Source: Bacillota bacterium
GTDB lineage: Bacteria > Bacillota > Clostridia > Acetivibrionales > DSM-1351
Reading direction: 5' to 3'
Length of the DNA: 5,585 nucleotides
Assembly: GCA_023395575.1 (NCBI GenBank)
Contig: JAEWZA010000351.1
Span: 1-5,585 of the forward strand
Numbering within the stretch: the stretch's first letter is position 1; each line of letters begins with the position of its first letter. Positions 1-5,503 of the stretch are shown in pieces. Made by a program: the position numbers and the translations under genes. The notes below the pieces were generated by a model. It worked only from the letters and a program-made list of their open reading frames with translations, did not search any database and was not told the origin of the DNA.

Positions 1-10
1 AATCCTTCAT
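1..10 (-). CDS. 5' end of a minus-strand gene, cut by the window edge
   Basis: Only the first three codons (Met-Lys-Asp) lie inside the window, so the product cannot be named. The start is supported by a minus-strand GGAGGA at 16-21, five bases before the ATG at 8-10. A second ATG at 21-23 overlaps this ribosome binding site in another frame and has no site of its own, so it is less likely. The gene would lie downstream of pepF on the same strand, about 150 bases away. A TTGACT that could serve as a -35 box lies at 64-69 (minus strand), but I see no matching -10 box. Whether the gene is transcribed with pepF is therefore open. Confidence 0.4.
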
Positions 11-160
11 TTGTATCCTCCATTTTTAGTGTAAATTGTTTAATTCTTCTTACTTTAGTATTAAGTCAACTTTTCATTTGATATTGCTACCACACCTGAT
101 ATTACTAGGCTTTAATAATATATTCAACTGCAAAGTTTGAGTCTCTAAAGCAATGCTATT

Positions 161-1966
161 TTAGCCCAGAATCTCCTCCAGCTCATCTAGAGTTTTTTCA
201 AATACAGCTAATGCATCCTGAATAGGCTGTGGCGATGACAAGTCTACCCCTGCTATTTTTAACAGCTCAATTGGATAGTTTGAACCTCCACTTTTCAAGA
301 ATTCCAGATACTTGTCAACAGCTGGCTTCCCCTCTGTAAGTATTTTTTCTGCAATAGCTGTTGCTGCTGAAAAGCCTGTAGCATATTTATAAACATAGAA
401 GCTGCTGTAGAAGTGAGGTATTCTTGACCATTCCATAGAAATATCCTCATCAACATTAACTGTCTCTCCAAAGTATTTTTTATTTAATTGATAATACATA
501 TCACAGAGCTCTTTAGAATTAAGAGCCTCTCCCTGCTCTACTTTTTCGTGAATTATCTTTTCGAACTCAGCAAACATTGTCTGCCTGAAAACAGTTCCTC
601 TGAATTCTTCGAGATAATGATTCAAAAGATATGCTTTCTCTTGCTTGCTCGTAGCTCTTGGTAACAAGTATCTCATCAGCAATGATTCATTGACTGTTGA
701 CGCAACCTCTGCAACAAATATCTTATATTCTGAATAAACATATGGCTGTGTCATGTTAGTATAAAAGGAATGAAGTGCATGTCCCATTTCATGTGCCAGA
801 GTAAATACATCATTAATTTTATCTTGATAGTTTAACAAAACATAAGGATGAGTTTTATAGGCACCCCATGCATAAGCACCACTAGTCTTACCTTCATTTT
901 CATAAACATCAATCCAGCCTGAATTCATACCCTTTTGAAGATATCCAATATATTCTTCGCCTAGCGGTTTTAAAGCCTCTAAAATAGTTGATTTAGCCTC
1001 TTCATATGGTATTTTCTTATCAAATTCCTCGACCATTGGCACATATAGGTCATACATATGGAGTTCCTCTAATTTTAATGCCTTTTTTCTCAATTTCAAA
1101 TACCTGTTCAACAAATTAAGATTATTATTTATAGTTTCTATCAAATTGTTATATACATTAACGGGTACATTATCATTATCAAGGGAAGCTTCAATGGCAG
1201 ATGGATATTTCCTAACCATTGAATAAAATCTATTTTTCTTTACATTAGCTGTAAGAGTAGTAGCCAAAGTATTTTTAACCTTCCTATAGGTGCTGTAAAC
1301 CGCATCAAAAGCATCCTTTCGAACGCGTCTGTCCTTACTTTCAAGAAACGCAATATACCGTCCCTTTGTGACCTCAACCTCTTCCCCTTCCTCATCCTTT
1401 ATGTAAGGGAATTTGATATCTGCATTATTGAACATTGTGAAAACATCTCCTGCAGCACTAGATACTTCAGATGACATTGCAAGAAGCTGCTCTTCTTTCT
1501 CTGAAAGAACGTGCTCCTTTTGTCTCAAGCTTTCCTGTATCATAAATAGGTACACTGAGAGTTCCTTGTCTGACTCAGCATAGGATAACAACTTGTCCTC
1601 AGGAATATTAAGCATTTCTGGAACAATAAATGAAATTGCTGCAAAAACATCTGTAGCAAGAGTTGAAGCCCTGTCCGTCAGTGCTTGGTAAGTTGAGTTT
1701 CCATTATCCTCATCGCGTTTCATTCGAGCAAAGACAAAAACCTTGTCATTAAGTGATAATAGTTCATCACTCATTTTTAAGCAGTCCAAAAGCATTTGTG
1801 GACTTTCAGCCAACTTACCCTTAAAGCCTTCTATTTGAATTGCAATACCTTTTACCTTTTTAAAGTCCTTTTCCCACAATGAAATGTCACTATAAATATC
1901 TTCTAGTTTCCATTTGAACTGTGAATCAATATCTTCTCTCTTAGGTAAATTCTTACTTGTAGCCAT
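161..1966 (-). CDS. pepF: Oligoendopeptidase F (M3B family zinc metallopeptidase)
   Basis: This 601-residue protein is a cytoplasmic zinc endopeptidase of the PepF/M3B family, which cuts short peptides and does not attack whole proteins. The length is typical and the protein looks complete. The zinc site is the HEMGH motif at residues 392-396, where His392 and His396 are ligands and Glu393 is the catalytic base. Glu420 in FVAEVAS is the expected third ligand. The family signature RIPHFYSSFYVYKYATGF begins at residue 515 and supplies the His/Tyr residues that line the active site. The N-terminal third is the helical PepF N-domain and the catalytic M3 domain fills the rest. There is no signal peptide or membrane segment. 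The start at 1966 is fixed by GGAGGT at 1974-1979, seven bases upstream. The gene diverges from the SPFH gene. No intrinsic terminator is visible between its stop and the left edge. Confidence 0.97.
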   Translation of the reverse strand: MATSKNLPKREDIDSQFKWKLEDIYSDISLWEKDFKKVKGIAIQIEGFKGKLAESPQMLLDCLKMSDELLSLNDKVFVFARMKRDEDNGNSTYQALTDRASTLATDVFAAISFIVPEMLNIPEDKLLSYAESDKELSVYLFMIQESLRQKEHVLSEKEEQLLAMSSEVSSAAGDVFTMFNNADIKFPYIKDEEGEEVEVTKGRYIAFLESKDRRVRKDAFDAVYSTYRKVKNTLATTLTANVKKNRFYSMVRKYPSAIEASLDNDNVPVNVYNNLIETINNNLNLLNRYLKLRKKALKLEELHMYDLYVPMVEEFDKKIPYEEAKSTILEALKPLGEEYIGYLQKGMNSGWIDVYENEGKTSGAYAWGAYKTHPYVLLNYQDKINDVFTLAHEMGHALHSFYTNMTQPYVYSEYKIFVAEVASTVNESLLMRYLLPRATSKQEKAYLLNHYLEEFRGTVFRQTMFAEFEKIIHEKVEQGEALNSKELCDMYYQLNKKYFGETVNVDEDISMEWSRIPHFYSSFYVYKYATGFSAATAIAEKILTEGKPAVDKYLEFLKSGGSNYPIELLKIAGVDLSSPQPIQDALAVFEKTLDELEEILG

Positions 1967-2131
1967 TTAGTATACCTCCAATATATTTTTAATCATTTCA
2001 ATATCTTTCAAAGTCAATTAACTACTAAAGCCGATAGTTTCGGTTAACATCATTTCTAAACTTTTTGCTACTTTTACTTAGTTTGCACACAAATTAAATA
2101 ATATTGCATAATATTTAATATTCACTATTAA

Positions 2132-2160
2132 ATTATAGAACACTCGAAGAATAAATTCCA
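2132..2160 (-). promoter_or_regulatory. Candidate pepF promoter
   Basis: On the minus strand a perfect TATAAT lies at 2132-2137, and a poor -35 match (TGGAAT) lies 17 bases upstream at 2155-2160. Transcription from here would give a leader of about 160 bases before pepF. The -10 is good, but TATAAT-like words are common in this AT-rich gap, so this is only a candidate. Confidence 0.3.
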
Positions 2161-2290
2161 CGCATTTCCAAGGTTTATTATAAATTATACAGATGAATTC
2201 ATTATTCAGTCACCTAAGCATAGATAATATACCAACTTTAGTACATAAATAATCTATCGTGTTCAAACTTATCAATAGCTAAATAGCAGC

Positions 2291-2306
2291 TTGGAAATCA
2301 TTCCAA
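2291..2306. repeat. Perfect inverted repeat TTGGAA-N4-TTCCAA, possible operator
   Basis: Two perfect 6-base arms (2291-2296 and 2301-2306) are separated by ATCA. The dyad ends about 32 bases upstream of the candidate -35 box of the SPFH gene, a position suited to an activator or to a repressor with upstream contacts. A further TTCCAA half-site lies at 2166-2171. No regulator gene is present in the window, so the binding protein is unknown. A dyad of this size can also arise by chance. Confidence 0.3.
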
Positions 2307-2338
2307 ATCAAAAATATATACGTACTATTATTTAAATT

Positions 2339-2368
2339 TTGGGATTTATATGATAAAGTATATATTAT
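2339..2368 (+). promoter_or_regulatory. Candidate promoter of the SPFH/zinc-ribbon operon
   Basis: A TTGGGA at 2339-2344 (four of six bases match TTGACA) lies 18 bases before TATTAT at 2363-2368. Transcription would start near 2375. This leaves a leader of about 145 bases that begins just before the foldable segment at 2389, which agrees with the leader being an RNA element. Overlapping alternatives (TATATT at 2361, TATGAT at 2349) make the exact box uncertain. Confidence 0.4.
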
Positions 2369-2388
2369 AAAAGAGTTGCATATTAAAA

Positions 2389-2471
2389 ACGTCTATCATA
2401 ATTGCTTTGGCGTGATTATGACGTCTTGCAGAGTCCGCCACTTATCGAAGTGGGGAACATTTTCTAGGCTC
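2389..2471 (+). promoter_or_regulatory. Structured 5' leader of the SPFH operon (unassigned RNA element)
   Basis: This segment is visibly richer in G and C than the surrounding AT-rich gap and can fold into several stems. P1 pairs TCATAAT (2396-2402) with ATTATGA (2415-2421). ACGTC at 2389-2393 and GACGT at 2420-2424 offer an alternative base to this stem. P3 is a tight hairpin, CCACTT (2438-2443) with AAGTGG (2448-2453) around an ATCG loop. P2 encloses it, pairing GAGTC (2431-2435) with GGCTC (2467-2471) and including one G-U pair. The P1 loop word TGGCG (2408-2412) is perfectly complementary to CGCCA (2436-2440), which overlaps the 5' arm of P3, so a pseudoknot or a switch is possible. It matches no riboswitch consensus I can recall. 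No U-run follows P3, so control by termination is not evident. Confidence 0.4.
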
Positions 2472-2510
2472 GTTATATTATTTAAATATTTTTTACTAAA
2501 TTCTAGCTCA

Positions 2511-2516
2511 AGGAGG
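2511..2516 (+). promoter_or_regulatory. Ribosome binding site of the SPFH gene
   Basis: A perfect AGGAGG lies four bases before the ATG at 2521. The spacing is slightly short, but the site is strong. It fixes the start, which also gives the N-terminus expected for the family (MGLFSFIKSQF...). Confidence 0.85.
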
Positions 2517-2520
2517 AAAT

Positions 2521-3582
2521 ATGGGATTATTCAGTTTTATAAAGTCTCAGTTTATCGAAGTTATTGAATGGACTGATAATAGCTCAAATGTAATGGTATA
2601 CCAATTCCCAGTTGAAAACAAAGAAATCAAAATGGGAGCGCAGTTAACTGTACGAGAATCTCAAATGGCTATATTTGTTGATGAAGGTCAACTAACAGAC
2701 GTATTTACACCAGGTAGATACACTCTTGATACACAGAACCTTCCAGTATTAACAAAGCTTAAGTCTTGGAAGTATGGTTTTAACTCTCCTTTTAAATCAG
2801 AAATCTATTTTGTTAATACCAAGCAGTTTACAAACTGCAAATGGGGTACTACAAACCCTATAATGATGAGAGATGCAGAGTTTGGCATGATTAGAATTCG
2901 AATGTTTGGTGTATATTCCTTTAAGGTAGCTGACCCTGCGGTTTTCCTCAGAGAGGTTTTCGGAACCGCAAGCTTGTTTACTATAGATGGAATCACTGGC
3001 CAGCTAAAGAGCAAAATTGTTTCAGGTGTTGCTGACTTATTGGCTGAAGCAGCTATACCTGCTCTTGATTTGTCTTCAAAATATGATGAAATAGCTTCAA
3101 TGTCAAGGAAAAAACTAGATGAAGGCTTTAAGAAATTAGGATTATCTTTAGAGTCAATAGTTATAGAAAATATATCTCTTCCAGAAGAAGTTGAGAAGGT
3201 TCTTGATAAGCGCACTTCTATGGGAATAATAGGTGATAGCCTAAATCAATACACTCGCTATCAGGCTGCTGAATCTATACGTGATGCCGCACAGAATCCA
3301 GGTGGAATGGCGGGCGTTGGAGTTGGCATGGGGGCTGGAATGGGAATAGGAAATGTTTTTGCGGAGGCGTTTTCAACACAACAGCAAAAACCTGATACTA
3401 CTACAACATCTGCGCCTGCAAAAATCAAGTGTTCTAATTGCGGTGCATCGATGCCTGAACAGGCGAAATTCTGTTTGGAATGTGGCACAAAAGTAGTTCC
3501 AGTAATAAATAAATGCTCCAGCTGTGGAAATGAGCTTCCTGCTAATAGTAAGTTCTGTCAGGAATGTGGTCAAAAGCAGTAA
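2521..3582 (+). CDS. SPFH-domain protein with C-terminal double zinc ribbon (COG4260, YdjI-like)
   Basis: This 353-residue protein belongs to the SPFH (stomatin/prohibitin/flotillin) group often labelled 'virion core protein' (COG4260), to which B. subtilis YdjI belongs. The N-terminus MGLFSFIKSQFIEVIEW is characteristic and could form an amphipathic, membrane-touching helix. There is no true membrane segment. The SPFH fold spans about residues 35-230, including LTVRESQMAIFVDEGQ and the FNSPFKSEIYFVNT stretch. A Gly/Met-rich linker (about 259-279) and a Gln/Thr-rich spacer follow. Two zinc ribbons end the protein: Cys304/307/318/321 and Cys332/335/346/349. In B. subtilis ydjI lies in an operon with pspA, ydjG and ydjH and acts in membrane stress protection. 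Such a role here is inferred from the family. The next gene follows after 69 bases with no terminator between, suggesting co-transcription. Confidence 0.9.
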   Translation: MGLFSFIKSQFIEVIEWTDNSSNVMVYQFPVENKEIKMGAQLTVRESQMAIFVDEGQLTDVFTPGRYTLDTQNLPVLTKLKSWKYGFNSPFKSEIYFVNTKQFTNCKWGTTNPIMMRDAEFGMIRIRMFGVYSFKVADPAVFLREVFGTASLFTIDGITGQLKSKIVSGVADLLAEAAIPALDLSSKYDEIASMSRKKLDEGFKKLGLSLESIVIENISLPEEVEKVLDKRTSMGIIGDSLNQYTRYQAAESIRDAAQNPGGMAGVGVGMGAGMGIGNVFAEAFSTQQQKPDTTTTSAPAKIKCSNCGASMPEQAKFCLECGTKVVPVINKCSSCGNELPANSKFCQECGQKQ

Positions 3583-3638
3583 CTGCTGGCTTTATTTAAA
3601 ACAGAATTTAACTAACATAATTATAAATACTCTGATAT

Positions 3639-3643
3639 GGAGA
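3639..3643 (+). promoter_or_regulatory. Ribosome binding site that decides the start of the zinc-ribbon membrane gene
   Basis: GGAGA at 3639-3643 lies eight bases before the ATG at 3652. It overlaps an in-frame upstream ATG at 3637, which itself has no purine-rich site before it. The start at 3652 is therefore preferred, which removes five residues (METKF) from the longest possible frame. Confidence 0.7.
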
Positions 3644-3651
3644 CAAAATTT

Positions 3652-4797
3652 ATGAATGATACAAAAGTAAATAACCCACAATCTGATTTTGATGAAGCAC
3701 CTGCAACTGCGTCAACTTCTTTTAAATGCCCAGCCTGTGGTGGTGTTATGGTATTTGATCCTCAAGGACAAAGTCTGCAGTGTGAATATTGCAAAAATGT
3801 GATTAACCTTGATGATACTAAACAAGATCCCACTGCTTATGGGTTTGACAATGACAGTGAGCTTAATCCGCAGGTTTGGGGTGAAAAAAGACATAGTGTC
3901 AAATGCAAAAGCTGCGGCGCTTCAACAGTATTTGATGCATATATAGTAGCAGATAAATGTCCATTCTGTAGTAACAGCAATATACAAGAAGAGGTTATTA
4001 CAAACGGCATAATGCCCGAGAGTTTAATTCCTTTTAAAATAACAGAGGATACTGCTATTGCCCAATATAAAAAATGGCTAAAAGGCAAATGGCTAGCTCC
4101 TACTAAGCTCAAAAAGGGCGTAAATAACCAATATGTTCAGTTAACGGGAATGTACGTACCCTGCTGGTCTTTTAATGCTGATACTAACTCCTTTTACACT
4201 GCTATGGCAGGAAAATACTATTACGTTACTGTTTACAGAACCGAAACACGTGACGGTAAATCTGTACAGGTACCCCATCAAGAACGAAGAACAAAATGGT
4301 ATCCTGTATCTGGTCAATATGCAAAAGACTTTAGAGACTATATTGTTGATGCTTCAATTCATATAGATGATGATATGATTGCAGGCATTCAGCCCTACAA
4401 TTTAAAAGAATTATCACCTTATAAGCCTGAATTTTTGTCTGGTTTCAAAGCAGAACGTTATTCTGTCGATTTAAAGACAGGTTGGGAAACAGCAAAAGAA
4501 AGACTTTCTCCTCAAATTGAGGATGGGATAAGATCACAGATAGTTGCTGATGAAGTAAAAGATATTAGGTTTAAGACATCTTACTATAACAAGAAATATA
4601 AGCATATTTTACTGCCTTTATGGTTTTCTTCCTTCAAATACAAAGGAAAAACATATGGCTATATGATTAATGGGCAAACTGGTAGAGTGGATGGCAAATC
4701 ACCTCTATCTCCTTGGAAGGTTACAGCCTTGATAATATTTATTCTTGCTCTGGCCAGCTTAGGCTTCTACTTAATTAGTTTGTATACAGGAAGTTAA
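3652..4797 (+). CDS. Zinc-ribbon protein with single C-terminal membrane helix (TFIIB-type zinc ribbon, YdjG-like)
   Basis: This 381-residue protein (386 if started at 3637) begins with a short acidic, Asn-rich tail followed by two zinc ribbons, Cys26/29...Cys44/47 and Cys85/88...Cys103/106. A central domain of roughly 230 residues, rich in aromatic and basic residues, is followed by one hydrophobic helix (about residues 356-377, VTALIIFILALASLGFYLIS). It ends four residues later, so the protein looks tail-anchored with the zinc ribbons in the cytoplasm. Database entries of this type are often called 'TFIIB-type zinc ribbon protein' or, wrongly, PriA-like helicase; no helicase motif is visible here. 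The nearest known setting is B. subtilis YdjG, a membrane partner in the pspA-ydjGHI operon; homology to YdjG is inferred from architecture and context. It probably pairs with the upstream SPFH protein at the membrane. The biochemical function is unknown. Confidence 0.85.
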   Translation: MNDTKVNNPQSDFDEAPATASTSFKCPACGGVMVFDPQGQSLQCEYCKNVINLDDTKQDPTAYGFDNDSELNPQVWGEKRHSVKCKSCGASTVFDAYIVADKCPFCSNSNIQEEVITNGIMPESLIPFKITEDTAIAQYKKWLKGKWLAPTKLKKGVNNQYVQLTGMYVPCWSFNADTNSFYTAMAGKYYYVTVYRTETRDGKSVQVPHQERRTKWYPVSGQYAKDFRDYIVDASIHIDDDMIAGIQPYNLKELSPYKPEFLSGFKAERYSVDLKTGWETAKERLSPQIEDGIRSQIVADEVKDIRFKTSYYNKKYKHILLPLWFSSFKYKGKTYGYMINGQTGRVDGKSPLSPWKVTALIIFILALASLGFYLISLYTGS

Positions 4798-4935
4798 TAA
4801 TTATATAGATTTTAAATAATTAAATCAACTTTCTCGCAGAAAAAGGAAATATAAAAAAGCTCCTTGTGGAGTGAAGTAGTTGCTTAGTTGGTAATTGCAA
4901 TATACAATGTATAGGAAAATAATCAAATTTAAATT

Positions 4936-4986
4936 CTATAGGCTGAAACCTGGTTCTGTTGTATGATAGAGTGGGTTCAGCCATAG
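4936..4986. repeat. Long imperfect hairpin, function unknown
   Basis: CTAT at 4936-4939 pairs with ATAG at 4983-4986. After one bulged A, GGCTGAA (4941-4947) pairs with TTCAGCC (4976-4982). An A-G mismatch and two C-G pairs continue the stem inwards, leaving a loop of 22 bases. Eleven outer pairs with a single bulge are unusual for such AT-rich spacer DNA. No T-run follows on either strand, so it is not an ordinary terminator. It could be a small RNA element, a processing site, or a remnant of a small palindromic mobile element. Confidence 0.4.
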
Positions 4987-5140
4987 ATATTCCTTTAGAA
5001 TGCACTAGTGAAATCATGTCGTTCAAGAAACTATGTTCGTACAAATTTATTTTAATAAGTAGCCTCCTAGAAGTCTAAAAATAATTTAACCAAGGTGAGC
5101 AAAAGCATTTTTCTCTTAAAACCAATAGCTATCGGAAGAA

Positions 5141-5182
5141 GGCTTTGAACTTTAGCTGACTATAGTAAAGCTATAAATTTTT
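5141..5182 (+). terminator. Possible weak terminator
   Basis: GGCTTT (5141-5146) pairs with AAAGCT (5167-5172) using one G-U pair. After a two-base bulge, ACT (5149-5151) pairs with AGT (5164-5166). Five T residues follow at 5178-5182, five bases after the stem. The gap before the T-run and the imperfect stem make this weak. It could end transcripts from the upstream operon about 350 bases past its last stop codon. Confidence 0.25.
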
Positions 5183-5306
5183 ATGAGATTATTTTGCACA
5201 ACTATGCAGTTAAGGACCTACCATTACCAATTTTATGAAAAACTAATTTATTATGGTAAATTTGTATTTATTTTTATGCAATGGCTGCTTAATTGTATAA
5301 ATCTAC

Positions 5307-5335
5307 TTGAAATCATCAAAAATATTTAGTATAAT
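5307..5335 (+). promoter_or_regulatory. Promoter of tRNA-Arg, distal
   Basis: TTGAAA (5307-5312) and a perfect TATAAT (5330-5335) are separated by the ideal 17 bases. Transcription would start near 5342, about 47 bases before the mature tRNA. This is the best housekeeping promoter in the window. Confidence 0.8.
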
Positions 5336-5349
5336 GTCATAGTTGTTTA

Positions 5350-5379
5350 TTTACTTTATAAACTTCAAAATATTATAAT
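5350..5379 (+). promoter_or_regulatory. Possible second, proximal tRNA promoter
   Basis: TTTACT (5350-5355) lies 18 bases before a second perfect TATAAT (5374-5379). Transcription would start near 5386, only a few bases before the tRNA. The -35 box is only partly matched, so this may be a weak or chance site. Confidence 0.35.
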
Positions 5380-5388
5380 TTTGGTAAT

Positions 5389-5465
5389 GCGTTCGTAGCT
5401 CAGTAGGATAGAGCGTCGGTTTCCTAAACCGCAGGCCGGAGGTTCGAATCCTCTCGAGCGCACCA
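5389..5465 (+). tRNA. tRNA-Arg, anticodon CCU (decodes AGG)
   Basis: The 77-base gene includes the 3' CCA (5463-5465). The acceptor stem pairs 5389-5395 with 5455-5461 (one G-U pair). The D stem is GCTC (5398-5401) with GAGC (5411-5414). The anticodon loop is TTCCTAA (5421-5427) with CCT at 5423-5425. The variable loop is five bases (5433-5437). The T arm is GGAGG-TTCGAAT-CCTCT (5438-5454). The top pair of the anticodon stem is a T-C mismatch (5416 with 5432); the other four pairs are sound. The discriminator base is A5462. It is a single gene with its own promoter and terminator. Confidence 0.97.
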
Positions 5466-5476
5466 CAATTTGTCCG

Positions 5477-5503
5477 AAAACTCGCTATTATAGCGAGTTT
5501 TTT
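5477..5503 (+). terminator. Intrinsic terminator of tRNA-Arg
   Basis: AAAACTCGCTA (5477-5487) and TAGCGAGTTTT (5491-5501) form a perfect stem around a TTA loop, with six T residues at 5498-5503. It lies 11 bases after the CCA end. The flanking A and T runs make it usable on the minus strand as well. Confidence 0.92.

Larger units (their letters stand above)
1967..2520. other. Divergent intergenic control region between pepF and the SPFH gene
   Basis: This 554-base gap separates two divergent genes and is long for a clostridial promoter region. The pepF half (1967-2280) is AT-rich and holds the pepF ribosome binding site and a candidate promoter. It also has short AT-rich dyads such as AATATT-GCAT-AATATT at 2100-2115, which may be chance. 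The right half holds a perfect 6-base dyad (2291-2306), a candidate rightward promoter and a foldable leader, each listed separately. A 63-codon frame starting at 2376 runs through the leader into the SPFH gene. It has no ribosome binding site and is not taken as a gene. Confidence 0.7.
4798..5388. other. Long intergenic region without a convincing gene
   Basis: About 590 AT-rich bases separate the zinc-ribbon gene from the tRNA. They contain a long imperfect hairpin (4936-4986), a possible weak terminator (5141-5182) and the tRNA promoters (from 5307). A minus-strand frame of about 75 codons (4820-5044) and a stretch of about 25 plus-strand codons ending near 5148 are open but unsupported. 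No strong intrinsic terminator directly follows the operon. A small hairpin at 4860-4871 has only four base pairs and no downstream T-run on the plus strand. Confidence 0.6.

Noticed and set aside
2389..2471. Known riboswitch (c-di-GMP, c-di-AMP, purine, preQ1, SAM, cobalamin, T-box)
   Set aside because: The conserved core words of these classes, as I recall them, are absent, so no class name is assigned.
2376..2567. 63-codon plus-strand frame across the leader
   Set aside because: It has no ribosome binding site, overlaps the start of the well-supported SPFH gene in another frame, and covers a segment better explained as a structured RNA.
2805..3573. Three minus-strand frames opposite the SPFH gene
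   Set aside because: They are antisense shadows of a clearly coding plus-strand gene with family-specific motifs, and none shows domain content.
3712..4366. Minus- and plus-strand frames overlapping the zinc-ribbon membrane gene
   Set aside because: They overlap a frame with two zinc ribbons and a membrane helix, and they lack ribosome binding sites and recognisable motifs.
4853..4871. Minus-strand hairpin CTCC-ACAA-GGAG followed by six T residues
   Set aside because: The stem has only four base pairs and no supported minus-strand gene lies upstream of it, so it is too weak to call a terminator.
5389..5503. tRNA as an integration site for a mobile element
   Set aside because: No duplicate of the tRNA 3' end, no integrase gene and no composition break is visible in the window.
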